A stretch of 21,305 bases of DNA from JAZOTM01 sp045657625 (GTDB taxonomy: Bacteria > Bacillota > Clostridia > Lachnospirales > Lachnospiraceae): the NCBI GenBank assembly GCA_045657625.1, contig JAZOTM010000022.1:1-21305 (forward strand), in the 5' to 3' direction. The notes under the pieces were generated by a model. The model was given only the letters and a program-made list of their open reading frames with translations. It did no database searches and was not told the origin of the DNA. Below, piece by piece: positions 1 to 6,223 of the stretch (within the stretch, counting starts at the first letter, position 1; each line of letters begins with the position of its first letter). The position numbers were made by a program, and so were the translations under genes.

Positions 1-2
1 AC

Positions 3-107
3 CGCGTTAGCGGCATTGCCCTTGATGGCACAATAAATAACTGCTACACTGCTGAAATCAACGGAGAAAACCTGATTGCTCTTGAGTTCTTCGCCGTCGG
101 TGATTAA
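3..107 (+). CDS. C-terminal end of a GLUG-repeat-like surface protein (partial)
   Basis: The frame is open from the window edge to a TAA at 105-107 and gives 34 residues. They include GTINNCYTAEINGE, which resembles the I-x-NCY-x-x-G-x-V core of the GLUG repeat found in large secreted or cell-surface proteins of gut Firmicutes. The start lies outside the window, so signal peptide and domain order cannot be seen. It is transcribed toward the minus-strand genes that follow, so the two units converge. The last codons form the 5' arm of a long inverted repeat that continues past the stop. The assignment rests on a single repeat-like stretch; another repeat-rich extracellular protein is possible. 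Confidence 0.55.
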   Translation, partial: RVSGIALDGTINNCYTAEINGENLIALEFFAVGD

Positions 108-146
108 TCGTCAGCAGTTATTTATTGTGCTGTCAAGGGTGGCGTC
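12..146. repeat. Long RNA-pairable inverted repeat spanning a stop codon
   Basis: Positions 12-45 pair with 113-146 around a 67-nt loop that contains the stop codon of the upstream gene. The core 19-45 / 113-139 is identical at 25 of 27 positions. Both core differences, and the ones in the extension toward 12, leave G-U pairs; the only true mismatch is A15-C143. It could be a 3' stabilising stem, an invertible or duplicated fragment of the surface-protein gene, or a remnant of a small mobile sequence. Confidence 0.65.
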
Positions 147-180
147 CGGCTACCTCAATGTAAATATCTGCGATTTTCAA

Positions 181-202
181 GGTTCATCTGAGCCTATTTT
201 TT
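181..202 (+). terminator. Weak intrinsic terminator after the GLUG-like gene
   Basis: GGTTC ATCT GAGCC forms a 5-bp stem with one G-U pair and is followed by TATTTTTT on the plus strand. The short stem makes it a modest candidate, but its place downstream of a plus-strand stop and just before a convergent gene fits. Confidence 0.4.
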
Positions 203-215
203 CGACCCAGTTTTT

Positions 216-791
216 TCATAGATCATTTGACACTATCCAAACATCAATATCAGTCATATCAAATAAATCTTTTTTATAGTCGGCATACACTTTATATATA
301 TCACACCGACCATCTCCATTAATTTTACTACCAATATTAAAAAAGCGATATTCTCCTTGCGCTGTAGAAAAAAATAAATAATCAAAATCTTTTCTTGAAT
401 ATCCATGTAGTGCTAATTCTACTTCAGTTATTTGTTTTTCATTAAGAATTCTCTTACCCGACGCGATACCGATTTTATAAAGTCTTTTTATTTTTAGCAA
501 CTCATGATTCGGAAGTAATAAATATGTCCCAACAGGATATTTTTCTATCACACATATTTCTTCTGCGTATAATCCCTTTTCATTGGAATTCATAAAAAAT
601 CTTACTATAGCTCCAACTGGTAATTGAGATTGATTTGTTTTATTTCCTACGACATTGTAAGAAGAAAAAAATATTTCCTTCTTTTCAATATTAGTACATA
701 TAAATCCATATCCGTTAAAAGAATTATATTCTTTTATACGCCCATAGCAAACCGTCTTTTGGATATCTGACACCTGTATTCCCTCACTCAT
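216..791 (-). CDS. Cold-shock-like (OB-fold) domain protein with unknown C-terminal region
   Basis: The 191-residue product starts with a cold-shock-like domain at about residues 15-84. The first strand reads GRIKEYNSFNGYGFI, where NGYGFI stands in for RNP1 KGFGFI. A KEIFFSS stretch is a degenerate RNP2, and LPVGAIVRFF plus EKGLYAEEI match the closing strands. CSD proteins bind single-stranded RNA or DNA. The remaining roughly 105 residues, rich in aromatics and Lys, are not recognised. The start is taken at the ATG at 791, which overlaps the end of the helix-turn-helix gene by 8 bp, so translation is probably coupled; the upstream in-frame ATG at 827 would overlap by 44 bp. The two genes probably share one mRNA. 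The N-terminal domain is fairly sure, the cellular role unknown. Confidence 0.7.
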   Translation of the reverse strand: MSEGIQVSDIQKTVCYGRIKEYNSFNGYGFICTNIEKKEIFFSSYNVVGNKTNQSQLPVGAIVRFFMNSNEKGLYAEEICVIEKYPVGTYLLLPNHELLKIKRLYKIGIASGKRILNEKQITEVELALHGYSRKDFDYLFFSTAQGEYRFFNIGSKINGDGRCDIYKVYADYKKDLFDMTDIDVWIVSNDL

Positions 792-1611
792 ATAAAAAAT
801 ATTCCGGAAAATCGTTTCTAAAAACATTATTTAAACTAATTGCAAATTCTCTCATATAAAAATATTTTGTTGTAAATGGAATATAAAAATACTCATCGTC
901 ATCCTCATATACATAAGGATAAATTTTCTTTAAATACTCTTCAATCATGTAATTACTATTTTCTTCATTTTCGATATCATAAACATACTCATCCAAAATC
1001 ATTTGTCTAACCATATAATAGTCATCACTACATAACGCATCCCACTTTGATGAAACCGTTGGTCGAGTAATATCTTCAGTATAAGTAAGAACAATATCAT
1101 GAAGTTTATTTGCAGTTTCCGTTTTTATATCCATAGATGCACAATCTATCTTCAAATGAATATTATAAAGCGCCTCCATAATATTATTGGTCCTAACATT
1201 ATAATCTTCTGAATCATCATCAAATTCCTTGTTTACTAACTTATTCGCAAATGCTAATAATTCCGAATGAATTAATGTAACTAAATTTCTATCGCTGTTA
1301 TTTTCTAAAGATTGATTCGGCATATTCGTGTTCTCCTCTTCTAATAAATCAGTGATTTTATCAATGTTCATATATTCAATAATGGATTCCACTAAAGCTA
1401 TATCTGAAGGAGAAGGGCCACCCTTAGAATACCACTTTCTAACCGATTCATTTGACACATTAATTGCTTCTGCTAAATCATAATAAAAATTAGAATTCGT
1501 GTATTTCTCCCCCAAATCCCTTCGTGACTTTATATATTTTTTTACAGCATTTTGAAACTTCTCTTTTGAAAATGTGTAGTTATGTCCCTGTATCACATAC
1601 TCTTTTGCCAT
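784..1611 (-). CDS. Helix-turn-helix DNA-binding protein, first gene of a two-gene unit
   Basis: The start at 1611 is preferred over the in-frame ATG at 1623 because GGAGG sits 5 nt upstream of it; the other ATG falls inside that ribosome binding site. The product is 275 residues. Residues about 45-60 (DLAEAINVSNESVRKW) look like a Cro/C1-type helix-turn-helix, followed by a GGPSPSD turn as in XRE-family proteins. The remaining 200 residues are acidic, helical and unrecognised, with no clear transmembrane segment. The downstream CSD gene overlaps its stop. A perfect 10-bp tandem repeat lies just upstream of the likely promoter and could be its own operator. It may be a regulator or part of a small nucleic-acid-binding module. 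Confidence 0.7.
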   Translation of the reverse strand: MAKEYVIQGHNYTFSKEKFQNAVKKYIKSRRDLGEKYTNSNFYYDLAEAINVSNESVRKWYSKGGPSPSDIALVESIIEYMNIDKITDLLEEENTNMPNQSLENNSDRNLVTLIHSELLAFANKLVNKEFDDDSEDYNVRTNNIMEALYNIHLKIDCASMDIKTETANKLHDIVLTYTEDITRPTVSSKWDALCSDDYYMVRQMILDEYVYDIENEENSNYMIEEYLKKIYPYVYEDDDEYFYIPFTTKYFYMREFAISLNNVFRNDFPEYFLYE

Positions 1612-1651
1612 TAGTGCCTCCATTCATAATCGCTATAGCTTTTATACTGTT

Positions 1652-1679
1652 ATTCTATCAAAACTGTTTCTCAGGTAAA
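1652..1679 (-). promoter_or_regulatory. Probable promoter of the HTH-CSD unit
   Basis: On the minus strand a TTTACC (-35, 1674-1679) is separated by 16 bp from TAGAAT (-10, 1652-1657), about 40 bp upstream of the chosen start. The -35 matches the sigma-A consensus only moderately. Confidence 0.45.
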
Positions 1680-1689
1680 TGCCTACCAT

Positions 1690-1709
1690 AATCAACCTAA
1701 ATCAACCTA
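1690..1709. repeat. Perfect 10-bp tandem direct repeat (possible operator)
   Basis: AATCAACCTA occurs twice head to tail with no spacer, giving a one-helical-turn period. It lies 10 bp upstream of the predicted -35 of the helix-turn-helix gene, where an autoregulatory protein could bind two half-sites on one face of the DNA. Confidence 0.5.
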
Positions 1710-1730
1710 TGAAATATTGTTCAAAAAATC

Positions 1731-2207
1731 CTACGACTCATTCACAAGTTTCCCAGTCATATGCTCCGGAACCAATTCCAGGCACTGCACTCGCGGAAAA
1801 GCATTCGCTAATTCTTTCTGCAAATATTCCTCATCCGCTGTAAACTTCTGTACAAGATGCGTGCAGATTTTTTTAGCTACTTCTTCATCCTCTACCAATC
1901 TGATTTTTCCAAAAACAATCACACTGTTGATATTCAACGCCCACTCGCCATCCTTTCGGTAGCCCTCATCCCAAGTACAAAAACTGGCCTTGTCACAAGC
2001 TTTTATGGCATCAATCTTATGTCCTTCCTTCGCTCCATGAAAATAGAGTTTTCCATCCTCCTCACTGTACCAATGATTGATTGGCAAACCATATGGGTAT
2101 CCATCCTCTCCCATGATAGAAAGCACACCTCGTTTTGCATGCTTCAACACTTCCACACACTGCTCATCCGTAATCTGCTGTTTAAATCTTCTCATTTTAC
2201 GAAACAT
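1731..2207 (-). CDS. Pyridoxamine 5'-phosphate oxidase-fold flavoprotein (NimA-like)
   Basis: 158 residues with the hallmarks of the PNPOx-like split-barrel family: an N-terminal MFRKMRRFKQQ, then RGVLSIMGEDGYPYGLPINHWY, then YFHGAKEGHKIDAI, where the HGA...GHK region usually contributes to flavin phosphate binding. Related proteins bind FMN, F420 or heme and include the NimA nitroimidazole reductases, so an oxidoreductase role is likely but its substrate is unknown. The AAGGAG site lies 7 nt before the ATG and overlaps the stop of the SMR exporter gene (gap of 4 nt), so the two are co-transcribed and translationally coupled. That places it under the same promoter and attenuator-like leader. 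Confidence 0.85.
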   Translation of the reverse strand: MFRKMRRFKQQITDEQCVEVLKHAKRGVLSIMGEDGYPYGLPINHWYSEEDGKLYFHGAKEGHKIDAIKACDKASFCTWDEGYRKDGEWALNINSVIVFGKIRLVEDEEVAKKICTHLVQKFTADEEYLQKELANAFPRVQCLELVPEHMTGKLVNES

Positions 2208-2211
2208 CTTC

Positions 2212-2532
2212 TCACTCCTTCGATAATAATTTAAGTCCTACAATCCCAACCACAATAAAAATAACACAGATTCCCTGTGGCAAAGATAATTTTTCCTGGA
2301 ACAAAAGTACTCCCAATACCGTTGTTCCAACAATTCCCATTCCTGTCCATATAGCATATGCCGTTCCCAAAGGAAGACCTTTAAGTGCCATTGACAAGAA
2401 TACTGCGCTTGCAATATACCCAATCACCGTAATAACAGAAGGTGCCAGCACGGAAAATCCATCAGACATCTTCATGGTAATTGCCCAAGTAATCTCTAGC
2501 AATCCTGCGACAAATAAAAACAACCACTTCAT
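2212..2532 (-). CDS. gdx: SMR-family exporter, Gdx/SugE type (probable guanidinium/proton antiporter)
   Basis: 106 residues with four hydrophobic helices, the normal length for small multidrug resistance proteins. Glu13 in GLLEITWAITMK is the essential substrate/proton glutamate. The helix 1 motif LLExxWA and the stretch GLPLGTAYAIWTGMG are typical of the SugE/Gdx branch, which exports guanidinium rather than broad drug cations. Such proteins work as dual-topology antiparallel dimers; no second SMR subunit gene is adjacent, in agreement with a homodimer. A GGGGGTGG site lies just upstream of the ATG. It is the first gene after a strong promoter and a hairpin leader and is followed within 4 nt by a PNPOx-fold gene. 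The subtype call rests on motif resemblance. Confidence 0.85.
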   Translation of the reverse strand: MKWLFLFVAGLLEITWAITMKMSDGFSVLAPSVITVIGYIASAVFLSMALKGLPLGTAYAIWTGMGIVGTTVLGVLLFQEKLSLPQGICVIFIVVGIVGLKLLSKE

Positions 2533-2548
2533 TTTTCCACCCCCTGAT

Positions 2549-2600
2549 AAAAAAACGCCATCTCTTCACCTGCTAAGACCTAACGGCGAAGAAATGACGT
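2549..2600 (-). terminator. Regulated intrinsic terminator in the SMR leader
   Basis: A 16-bp stem with a 14-nt loop runs directly into a T7 tract and ends 16 nt before the ATG of the exporter gene. A full terminator between a strong promoter and its first gene indicates attenuation rather than simple termination. Confidence 0.75.
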
Positions 2601-2630
2601 ATATCCCACTACTCGGTAGCAGTGGGCGCC
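2549..2630 (-). promoter_or_regulatory. SMR leader: two hairpins with terminator, candidate guanidine-responsive riboswitch
   Basis: Between the promoter and the exporter gene the minus-strand RNA can form two structures. P1 at 2605-2626 is a 9-bp stem with tetraloop ACCG. The second is a 16-bp uninterrupted stem (2585-2600 with 2555-2570, three G-U pairs) with a 14-nt loop, followed by seven U (2549-2555). The P1 loop ACC can pair with GGU in the terminator loop, a potential kissing interaction. GGCGCC at 2625-2630 can pair with GGCGUU at the base of the terminator and would act as an antiterminator. Placement before a Gdx-type gene and the two-hairpin layout recall the guanidine-IV (mepA motif) riboswitch; I could not match conserved nucleotides with certainty. 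It lacks the guanidine-I (ykkC) and mini-ykkC signatures. Confidence 0.55.
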
Positions 2631-2651
2631 TATATGTTTTCACTCTTCTTG

Positions 2652-2680
2652 ATGATAATAAAAACGACCATTTATGTCAA
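2652..2680 (-). promoter_or_regulatory. Strong sigma-A promoter of the SMR-PNPOx unit
   Basis: A consensus TTGACA (2675-2680) and TATCAT (2652-2657) are spaced by 17 bp on the minus strand. Transcription would start near 2645, giving a leader of about 110 nt. Confidence 0.8.
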
Positions 2681-2705
2681 CTTCATATATCCCTTCATAT
2701 CAATC

Positions 2706-3116
2706 TTATATCAGTTCTCCACTGAAGTGCTGCACCTCATGCTGAATAATCTGCGCTGTAAAATCCTTGTACTTGCCGTGTTGCGGTTTAAAATTCTGAT
2801 CCAAGTAGTCCACTTCAATCTCTCTGTATCTGGTACACGGTCTCACTCCATCCAAAGATAAGCAACTTTCCTCCGTCTCATACTTTCCGTGCTTTGCAGT
2901 AATCACCGGATTCACCATCGGGAACACAAAAGGCCCTGCTGCCACCACAATGATCTGTTTCTTCACGCCGATCATATTGGCCGCCATACCAACGCATCTA
3001 TCCAAATTTGCTTTTAATGTATCCATCAAATCCACAATCACCTGCGCATCTGCTTCCGTCGCAGGCTCCGACTTCTGCTGCAAAAATAGTGGATCTCTAA
3101 CAATTTGTTTTACCAT
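2706..3116 (-). CDS. Peptide deformylase-like metalloprotein, divergent
   Basis: 136 residues. All three deformylase motifs are placed correctly: GMAANMIG at 43-50 (motif 1), ESCLSL with Cys85 (motif 2) and HEVQH at 126-130 (motif 3). Cys85, His126 and His130 would bind the metal and Glu127 is the catalytic acid. In motif 1 the usual Gln of GLAAPQIG is Met48, and motif 3 has HEVQH instead of HEIDH. The protein ends six residues after the last His, so it is short and lacks the C-terminal extension of canonical enzymes. The start at 3116 has AGGAGG 4 nt upstream and overlaps the end of the MATE gene by 20 bp, so they are coupled. Either an accessory deformylase or a relative with another N-acyl substrate. 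Confidence 0.8.
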   Translation of the reverse strand: MVKQIVRDPLFLQQKSEPATEADAQVIVDLMDTLKANLDRCVGMAANMIGVKKQIIVVAAGPFVFPMVNPVITAKHGKYETEESCLSLDGVRPCTRYREIEVDYLDQNFKPQHGKYKDFTAQIIQHEVQHFSGELI

Positions 3117-4416
3117 AAGTCCTCCTGTAAGTTTTATAGACCAAGTAGGAAACCACGCTATCAAAAGCATTTCCTCCGCCAAACATCAAGGCAATCCCCA
3201 TAAGCGTTGGTGTCCAAATACCCACTTGAAATAGCACAAAGAAAAAACCGTAATAGATGCTATTCGTTACCACAGACTCTAATAACATGTACTCAGTCTT
3301 TCCTCTGCCATAAAACGTTGCATCAAAAATATTCTGATACGCATACAACACATAAAATCCCAGCAATACCATCACTAATCGAAACAACTTTTCTACATCA
3401 TCAAAACCTAGCACATATTGCATAAACGGTTTATACAAAGGAATCAAAACAAACCATAACCCGCACGTCACAGTGGTGATAAAAAAATACCCCGGTGTGT
3501 TTTCTTTTACTGCAGTTTCATCCCTAGCCGTTTCTTGCTTAATCAATTCCGCCAGCTGCGTGATTGGAAGCAATAGCCATCCCCAAATAAAGTTATTGGC
3601 AACCCAGTATGTTCCCTGCTCACCAACCATATTAACCATGCGCGAAATCATAAGCATATATGCTAGATTTCTTACGAATGACTCCACACCGGAAATACCA
3701 CCGATCTTGAAAAAATCTTTCATCCAAGCAAACGACACGCTGTCCTTCGATAACAACCGATACCCGCAGTTTTGAATCAATATCACTGCAATGATAAACA
3801 ATACCAGATTTGATATACAATTGGAAATACCGATTCCATTGACTCCCAATTTCAAAGATATGGGCAAATTCGAAACAAGCATGGTATCAAGCACTATGTT
3901 CATCCCTAACCTTGCGGCCGTCATAATATATACCAGTTTCTCTTTGCCAATGGAAATAAGCGCCACCAACAAGAAACTAGAAAGAATCCCGATCACATTG
4001 GCAACGCATTCAATCCGAATATACATCGCCGATTCCCGGATGATATCCGTGGATACTGCCATAAACTGTAATAGCGGGTATATGAAAATTGCCACCAAAA
4101 CAGAGCAAACCGCATATACGCCAAAAGATACGATTAAGCCTCCGCGAATTCTATTTGCAAAATCCCTCTTATCAGACAACGCCGTTCCCAAAAAGAAGTA
4201 AAGAGGCAATATAATCGCCTCATTAATAACCTCATAAATCAAATTTATCCATGACAACTGTCCCGCTATGGAATAGGACCATTCCCCAGGTAATGATCCA
4301 AGAAAAAAAGTCCGTAGCGTTGTGTACAAGGTAGGACAAAGCCCCATAAATAAAAGTGCCCCAAACAAACGCATGTCAATCTTTTTTAATGACTCCGCAA
4401 TTCTTTCTGTCTTCAT
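3097..4416 (-). CDS. MATE-family multidrug/cation efflux protein
   Basis: 439 residues with about twelve hydrophobic segments in two pseudo-symmetric halves, the usual size of MATE transporters. Recognisable stretches include ALFMGLCPTLYTTL in helix 1, the ARLGMNIVLDTMLV region near the end of the first half, and GLWFVLIPLYKP in the second half. Such proteins export cationic compounds in exchange for Na+ or H+; substrate cannot be read from sequence. A GGGAAGAGG site precedes the ATG. It is the middle gene of a unit: the PNPOx-fold gene ends 35 bp upstream and the deformylase-like gene overlaps its 3' end. MATE proteins are also frequent partners of guanidine-IV switches, of interest because the adjacent unit encodes a Gdx-type exporter. 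Confidence 0.85.
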   Translation of the reverse strand: MKTERIAESLKKIDMRLFGALLFMGLCPTLYTTLRTFFLGSLPGEWSYSIAGQLSWINLIYEVINEAIILPLYFFLGTALSDKRDFANRIRGGLIVSFGVYAVCSVLVAIFIYPLLQFMAVSTDIIRESAMYIRIECVANVIGILSSFLLVALISIGKEKLVYIMTAARLGMNIVLDTMLVSNLPISLKLGVNGIGISNCISNLVLFIIAVILIQNCGYRLLSKDSVSFAWMKDFFKIGGISGVESFVRNLAYMLMISRMVNMVGEQGTYWVANNFIWGWLLLPITQLAELIKQETARDETAVKENTPGYFFITTVTCGLWFVLIPLYKPFMQYVLGFDDVEKLFRLVMVLLGFYVLYAYQNIFDATFYGRGKTEYMLLESVVTNSIYYGFFFVLFQVGIWTPTLMGIALMFGGGNAFDSVVSYLVYKTYRRTYGKTNC

Positions 4417-4451
4417 TTTCCTCTTCCCTTGTGTAATCTAAATGTCTCTTC

Positions 4452-4961
4452 TTAAAGTTCTAAATGCTGTCTACTTCCAAATCCATCCTTTTTCAACTCG
4501 GAATCCAAATAATCGTAAGTCTCCGGAACCACCTTAATCAAATTCATAGGCTGCGGCAATTTTTTCATTGCCTCCACCGGAATCTTCTTATGTTCCATCA
4601 ACTTTAAATATTCCTCTGAAAAAGGTTCCACCATCTCAGCTGTACCTTCTACCTGCAGACTCTTAAGTTTTCCAAAGCCACCATACGGTTCAAAAATTGC
4701 TAACCCAACATTCTTATTTTCCTTCAATCCTTGAAACTTTAATCCCCCTTCGGAAAAAAAGTAAAAACAACCATCTACATAATTGTATTCGATAGGCGTA
4801 TTCCTCACCCTATCAACAGATGCCGTCGCAAGAGCACACGTATTGTGTGCTCCAACAAAAGCGTCGATTTTTTCTTTTAGTTCTGCTTCATCCATATGGA
4901 CTGTTGTCTTATCCTTCTCAATCCAATGGGCTGCTGCAGAGTCATAATCCATGTTGTACAT
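4452..4961 (-). CDS. Second PNPOx-fold flavoprotein
   Basis: 169 residues from the ATG at 4961, chosen because GGGGGAG lies 7 nt upstream; an in-frame ATG at 4994 is less well placed. The central HNTCALATASVDRVRNTPIEYNYVDG followed by YFFSEGGLKFQGLKENKNVGLAI is a typical split-barrel arrangement, in which the stretch after the second pair of strands contacts the flavin. It is only distantly similar to the other PNPOx-fold protein at 1731-2207, so the two are not a recent duplication. It is the first gene of a unit with the MATE exporter and deformylase-like gene. Likely an FMN-dependent oxidoreductase of unknown substrate. Confidence 0.8.
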   Translation of the reverse strand: MYNMDYDSAAAHWIEKDKTTVHMDEAELKEKIDAFVGAHNTCALATASVDRVRNTPIEYNYVDGCFYFFSEGGLKFQGLKENKNVGLAIFEPYGGFGKLKSLQVEGTAEMVEPFSEEYLKLMEHKKIPVEAMKKLPQPMNLIKVVPETYDYLDSELKKDGFGSRQHLEL

Positions 4962-5019
4962 TGAAACTCCCCCTAATAAATGCTCAAAATTCAATTTTCA
5001 ATTCGATTATGTCATTTTT

Positions 5020-5064
5020 TCAATCAGCTTCCACATGTTCCTGCTTAACTTTAGACCAATCCAC
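5020..5064 (-). CDS. Possible 14-residue leader peptide upstream of the PNPOx-MATE unit
   Basis: A GTG codon at 5064 is preceded by TTGGAGG at 8-nt spacing and opens a 14-codon frame (MDWSKVKQEHVEAD) ending in TGA. The ribosome binding site is as good as those of real genes nearby, yet no longer protein follows in that frame. It could be a translated leader, or the relic of a protein start whose remainder was deleted. No attenuator hairpin is evident after it. Confidence 0.3.
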   Translation of the reverse strand: MDWSKVKQEHVEAD

Positions 5065-5124
5065 GCAAATTACCTCCAATATAATTCTAATTTATTATCT
5101 CAAATATAATATCATTCCAGCTAT

Positions 5125-5355
5125 TTAATACGCTAAATACCATCTGCATTCTATCCTATTCTTATTCCTGTAAAAATCTTTCAACGATAAAGTTCTTGGC
5201 GTATATTCACCTAATGGAACTATTGATATTTCCTTTCCATAAAAATCCATAAAAAAATGAACAAAGAATGTTGTTAACCGCATCATCCCCACTATCTGCC
5301 CAAATTGAGATGCCGATTTATAATTGCAAGTTTTCTTTAGTTTCTTTCCAAACAT
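5125..5355 (-). CDS. Small hypothetical protein, third gene of the coiled-coil module
   Basis: 76 residues, not recognised. The ATG is preceded by TAGGAG at a short 3-nt spacing and follows the stop of the upstream gene by 6 bp, which argues for co-transcription. A hydrophobic and aromatic stretch (MMRLTTFFVHFFMDFYG) could be amphipathic or membrane-associated; the C-terminal part is Arg/Asn/Tyr-rich. Without a homologue it could also be chance open frame. Confidence 0.4.
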   Translation of the reverse strand: MFGKKLKKTCNYKSASQFGQIVGMMRLTTFFVHFFMDFYGKEISIVPLGEYTPRTLSLKDFYRNKNRIECRWYLAY

Positions 5356-5361
5356 ATTCTC

Positions 5362-6219
5362 CTACCCAAAGAAATCATCCACCTTCGAAACCGAATCCAA
5401 TATCTTTTCTTCCGGGACGCCGATCTCGCGAGCAAGATTTACGCTCCCCATCAGTTTTGTTCTAAAATCCGGCGCGTAGGCATCTGCAATCAGATTTTCA
5501 AACTTTTTTGTTTCCTCTTCTAATTCCGCCAGGTACTGATTGTATTTCTCCTCCAGTTCTGAATCCAAGACTTCCTGGTGATTCAGATAAGTTTCCAGCA
5601 GGGCGTTTTCTTTCGCATACATCTGTAGTCTTGCGAATTGCACCGCAAAGTCTGCAGAGTAAACAACCAAATTCCCCACTTCCGGATTAAATACCGCCGT
5701 CGAATAAGATGAAAGCAGTTTTACCACCGCCTCAAAAGAAATCCAAAGACAATGATCCACGTAATCTACTTCTTTTATTTCACTCTGTCGCAAACCCTCC
5801 GTCAGATTACGAAGTTCTTCCGCTAAGCCTCGGATTTCCGCTTGATACCTTTCCGGAATTATCTCATTATTTACCGTCACCGAAGCATCAATATAATTTG
5901 CATACAGAAGAAATACGTGCTCCGTATATAACTGTCCATCCATCAGGATTGCAATGTCCGCCACTTTATTAGCGATATCGTTCCAATCCTCTTTAGAAAA
6001 GCTCTTTGGATTTTTACCGGCAATGATTTTCTCTACCACTCCCAGTGATAAAGTTGTTCCGATTTTTATCGCAGTCAGACCATCATTTTCATCCTTAGTC
6101 GCCATCGCATAGGCTATTTCCTCAGCCTTTTCAAGTTGCAACATTGCACTTTTAAGCGACTCGTAAATTGGACTATTTTGCAAATATGAAATTGATAACT
6201 CTTTTATTTTCTCATCCAC
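5362..6219 (-). CDS. All-helical hypothetical protein, partner of the Gly/Ala-core coiled-coil protein
   Basis: 285 residues, not assigned to a family. The start is taken as GTG at 6219: GAGGAG lies 7 nt before it and is embedded in the last codons of the upstream gene (…GGT GAG GAG TAA), so the two genes are 4 bp apart and translationally coupled. A longer frame from TTG at 6249 lacks a binding site. The product is acidic, predicted almost entirely alpha-helical from its composition, with an acidic, Leu-rich coiled-coil-like stretch near residues 200-240 (LDSELEEKYNQYLAELEEE) and no transmembrane segment. A soluble partner that binds or controls the membrane-competent protein before it is a reasonable inference. 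Confidence 0.65.
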   Translation of the reverse strand: MDEKIKELSISYLQNSPIYESLKSAMLQLEKAEEIAYAMATKDENDGLTAIKIGTTLSLGVVEKIIAGKNPKSFSKEDWNDIANKVADIAILMDGQLYTEHVFLLYANYIDASVTVNNEIIPERYQAEIRGLAEELRNLTEGLRQSEIKEVDYVDHCLWISFEAVVKLLSSYSTAVFNPEVGNLVVYSADFAVQFARLQMYAKENALLETYLNHQEVLDSELEEKYNQYLAELEEETKKFENLIADAYAPDFRTKLMGSVNLAREIGVPEEKILDSVSKVDDFFG

Positions 6220-6223
6220 CGCA

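Noticed and set aside
12..146. A miniature inverted-repeat element (MITE)
   Set aside because: No target-site duplication could be seen next to the arms, and one arm is in frame coding sequence of the surface protein. Kept only as an inverted repeat.
1857..2234. Plus-strand frame of 125 codons opposite the PNPOx gene
   Set aside because: Shadow of a well-supported minus-strand gene; no start signals.
2549..2630. T-box, TPP, fluoride or ykkC (guanidine-I) riboswitch in the SMR leader
   Set aside because: The conserved boxes of these classes as I know them are not present; only the two-hairpin layout fits a guanidine-IV-like leader.
2474..2861. Two plus-strand open frames over the SMR leader
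   Set aside because: They run antisense through the promoter, the hairpins and the deformylase gene, have no ribosome binding site, and look like no protein.
3791..4201. Plus-strand frame of 136 codons opposite the MATE gene
   Set aside because: Shadow of a transporter gene; the composition mirrors membrane codons read antisense.
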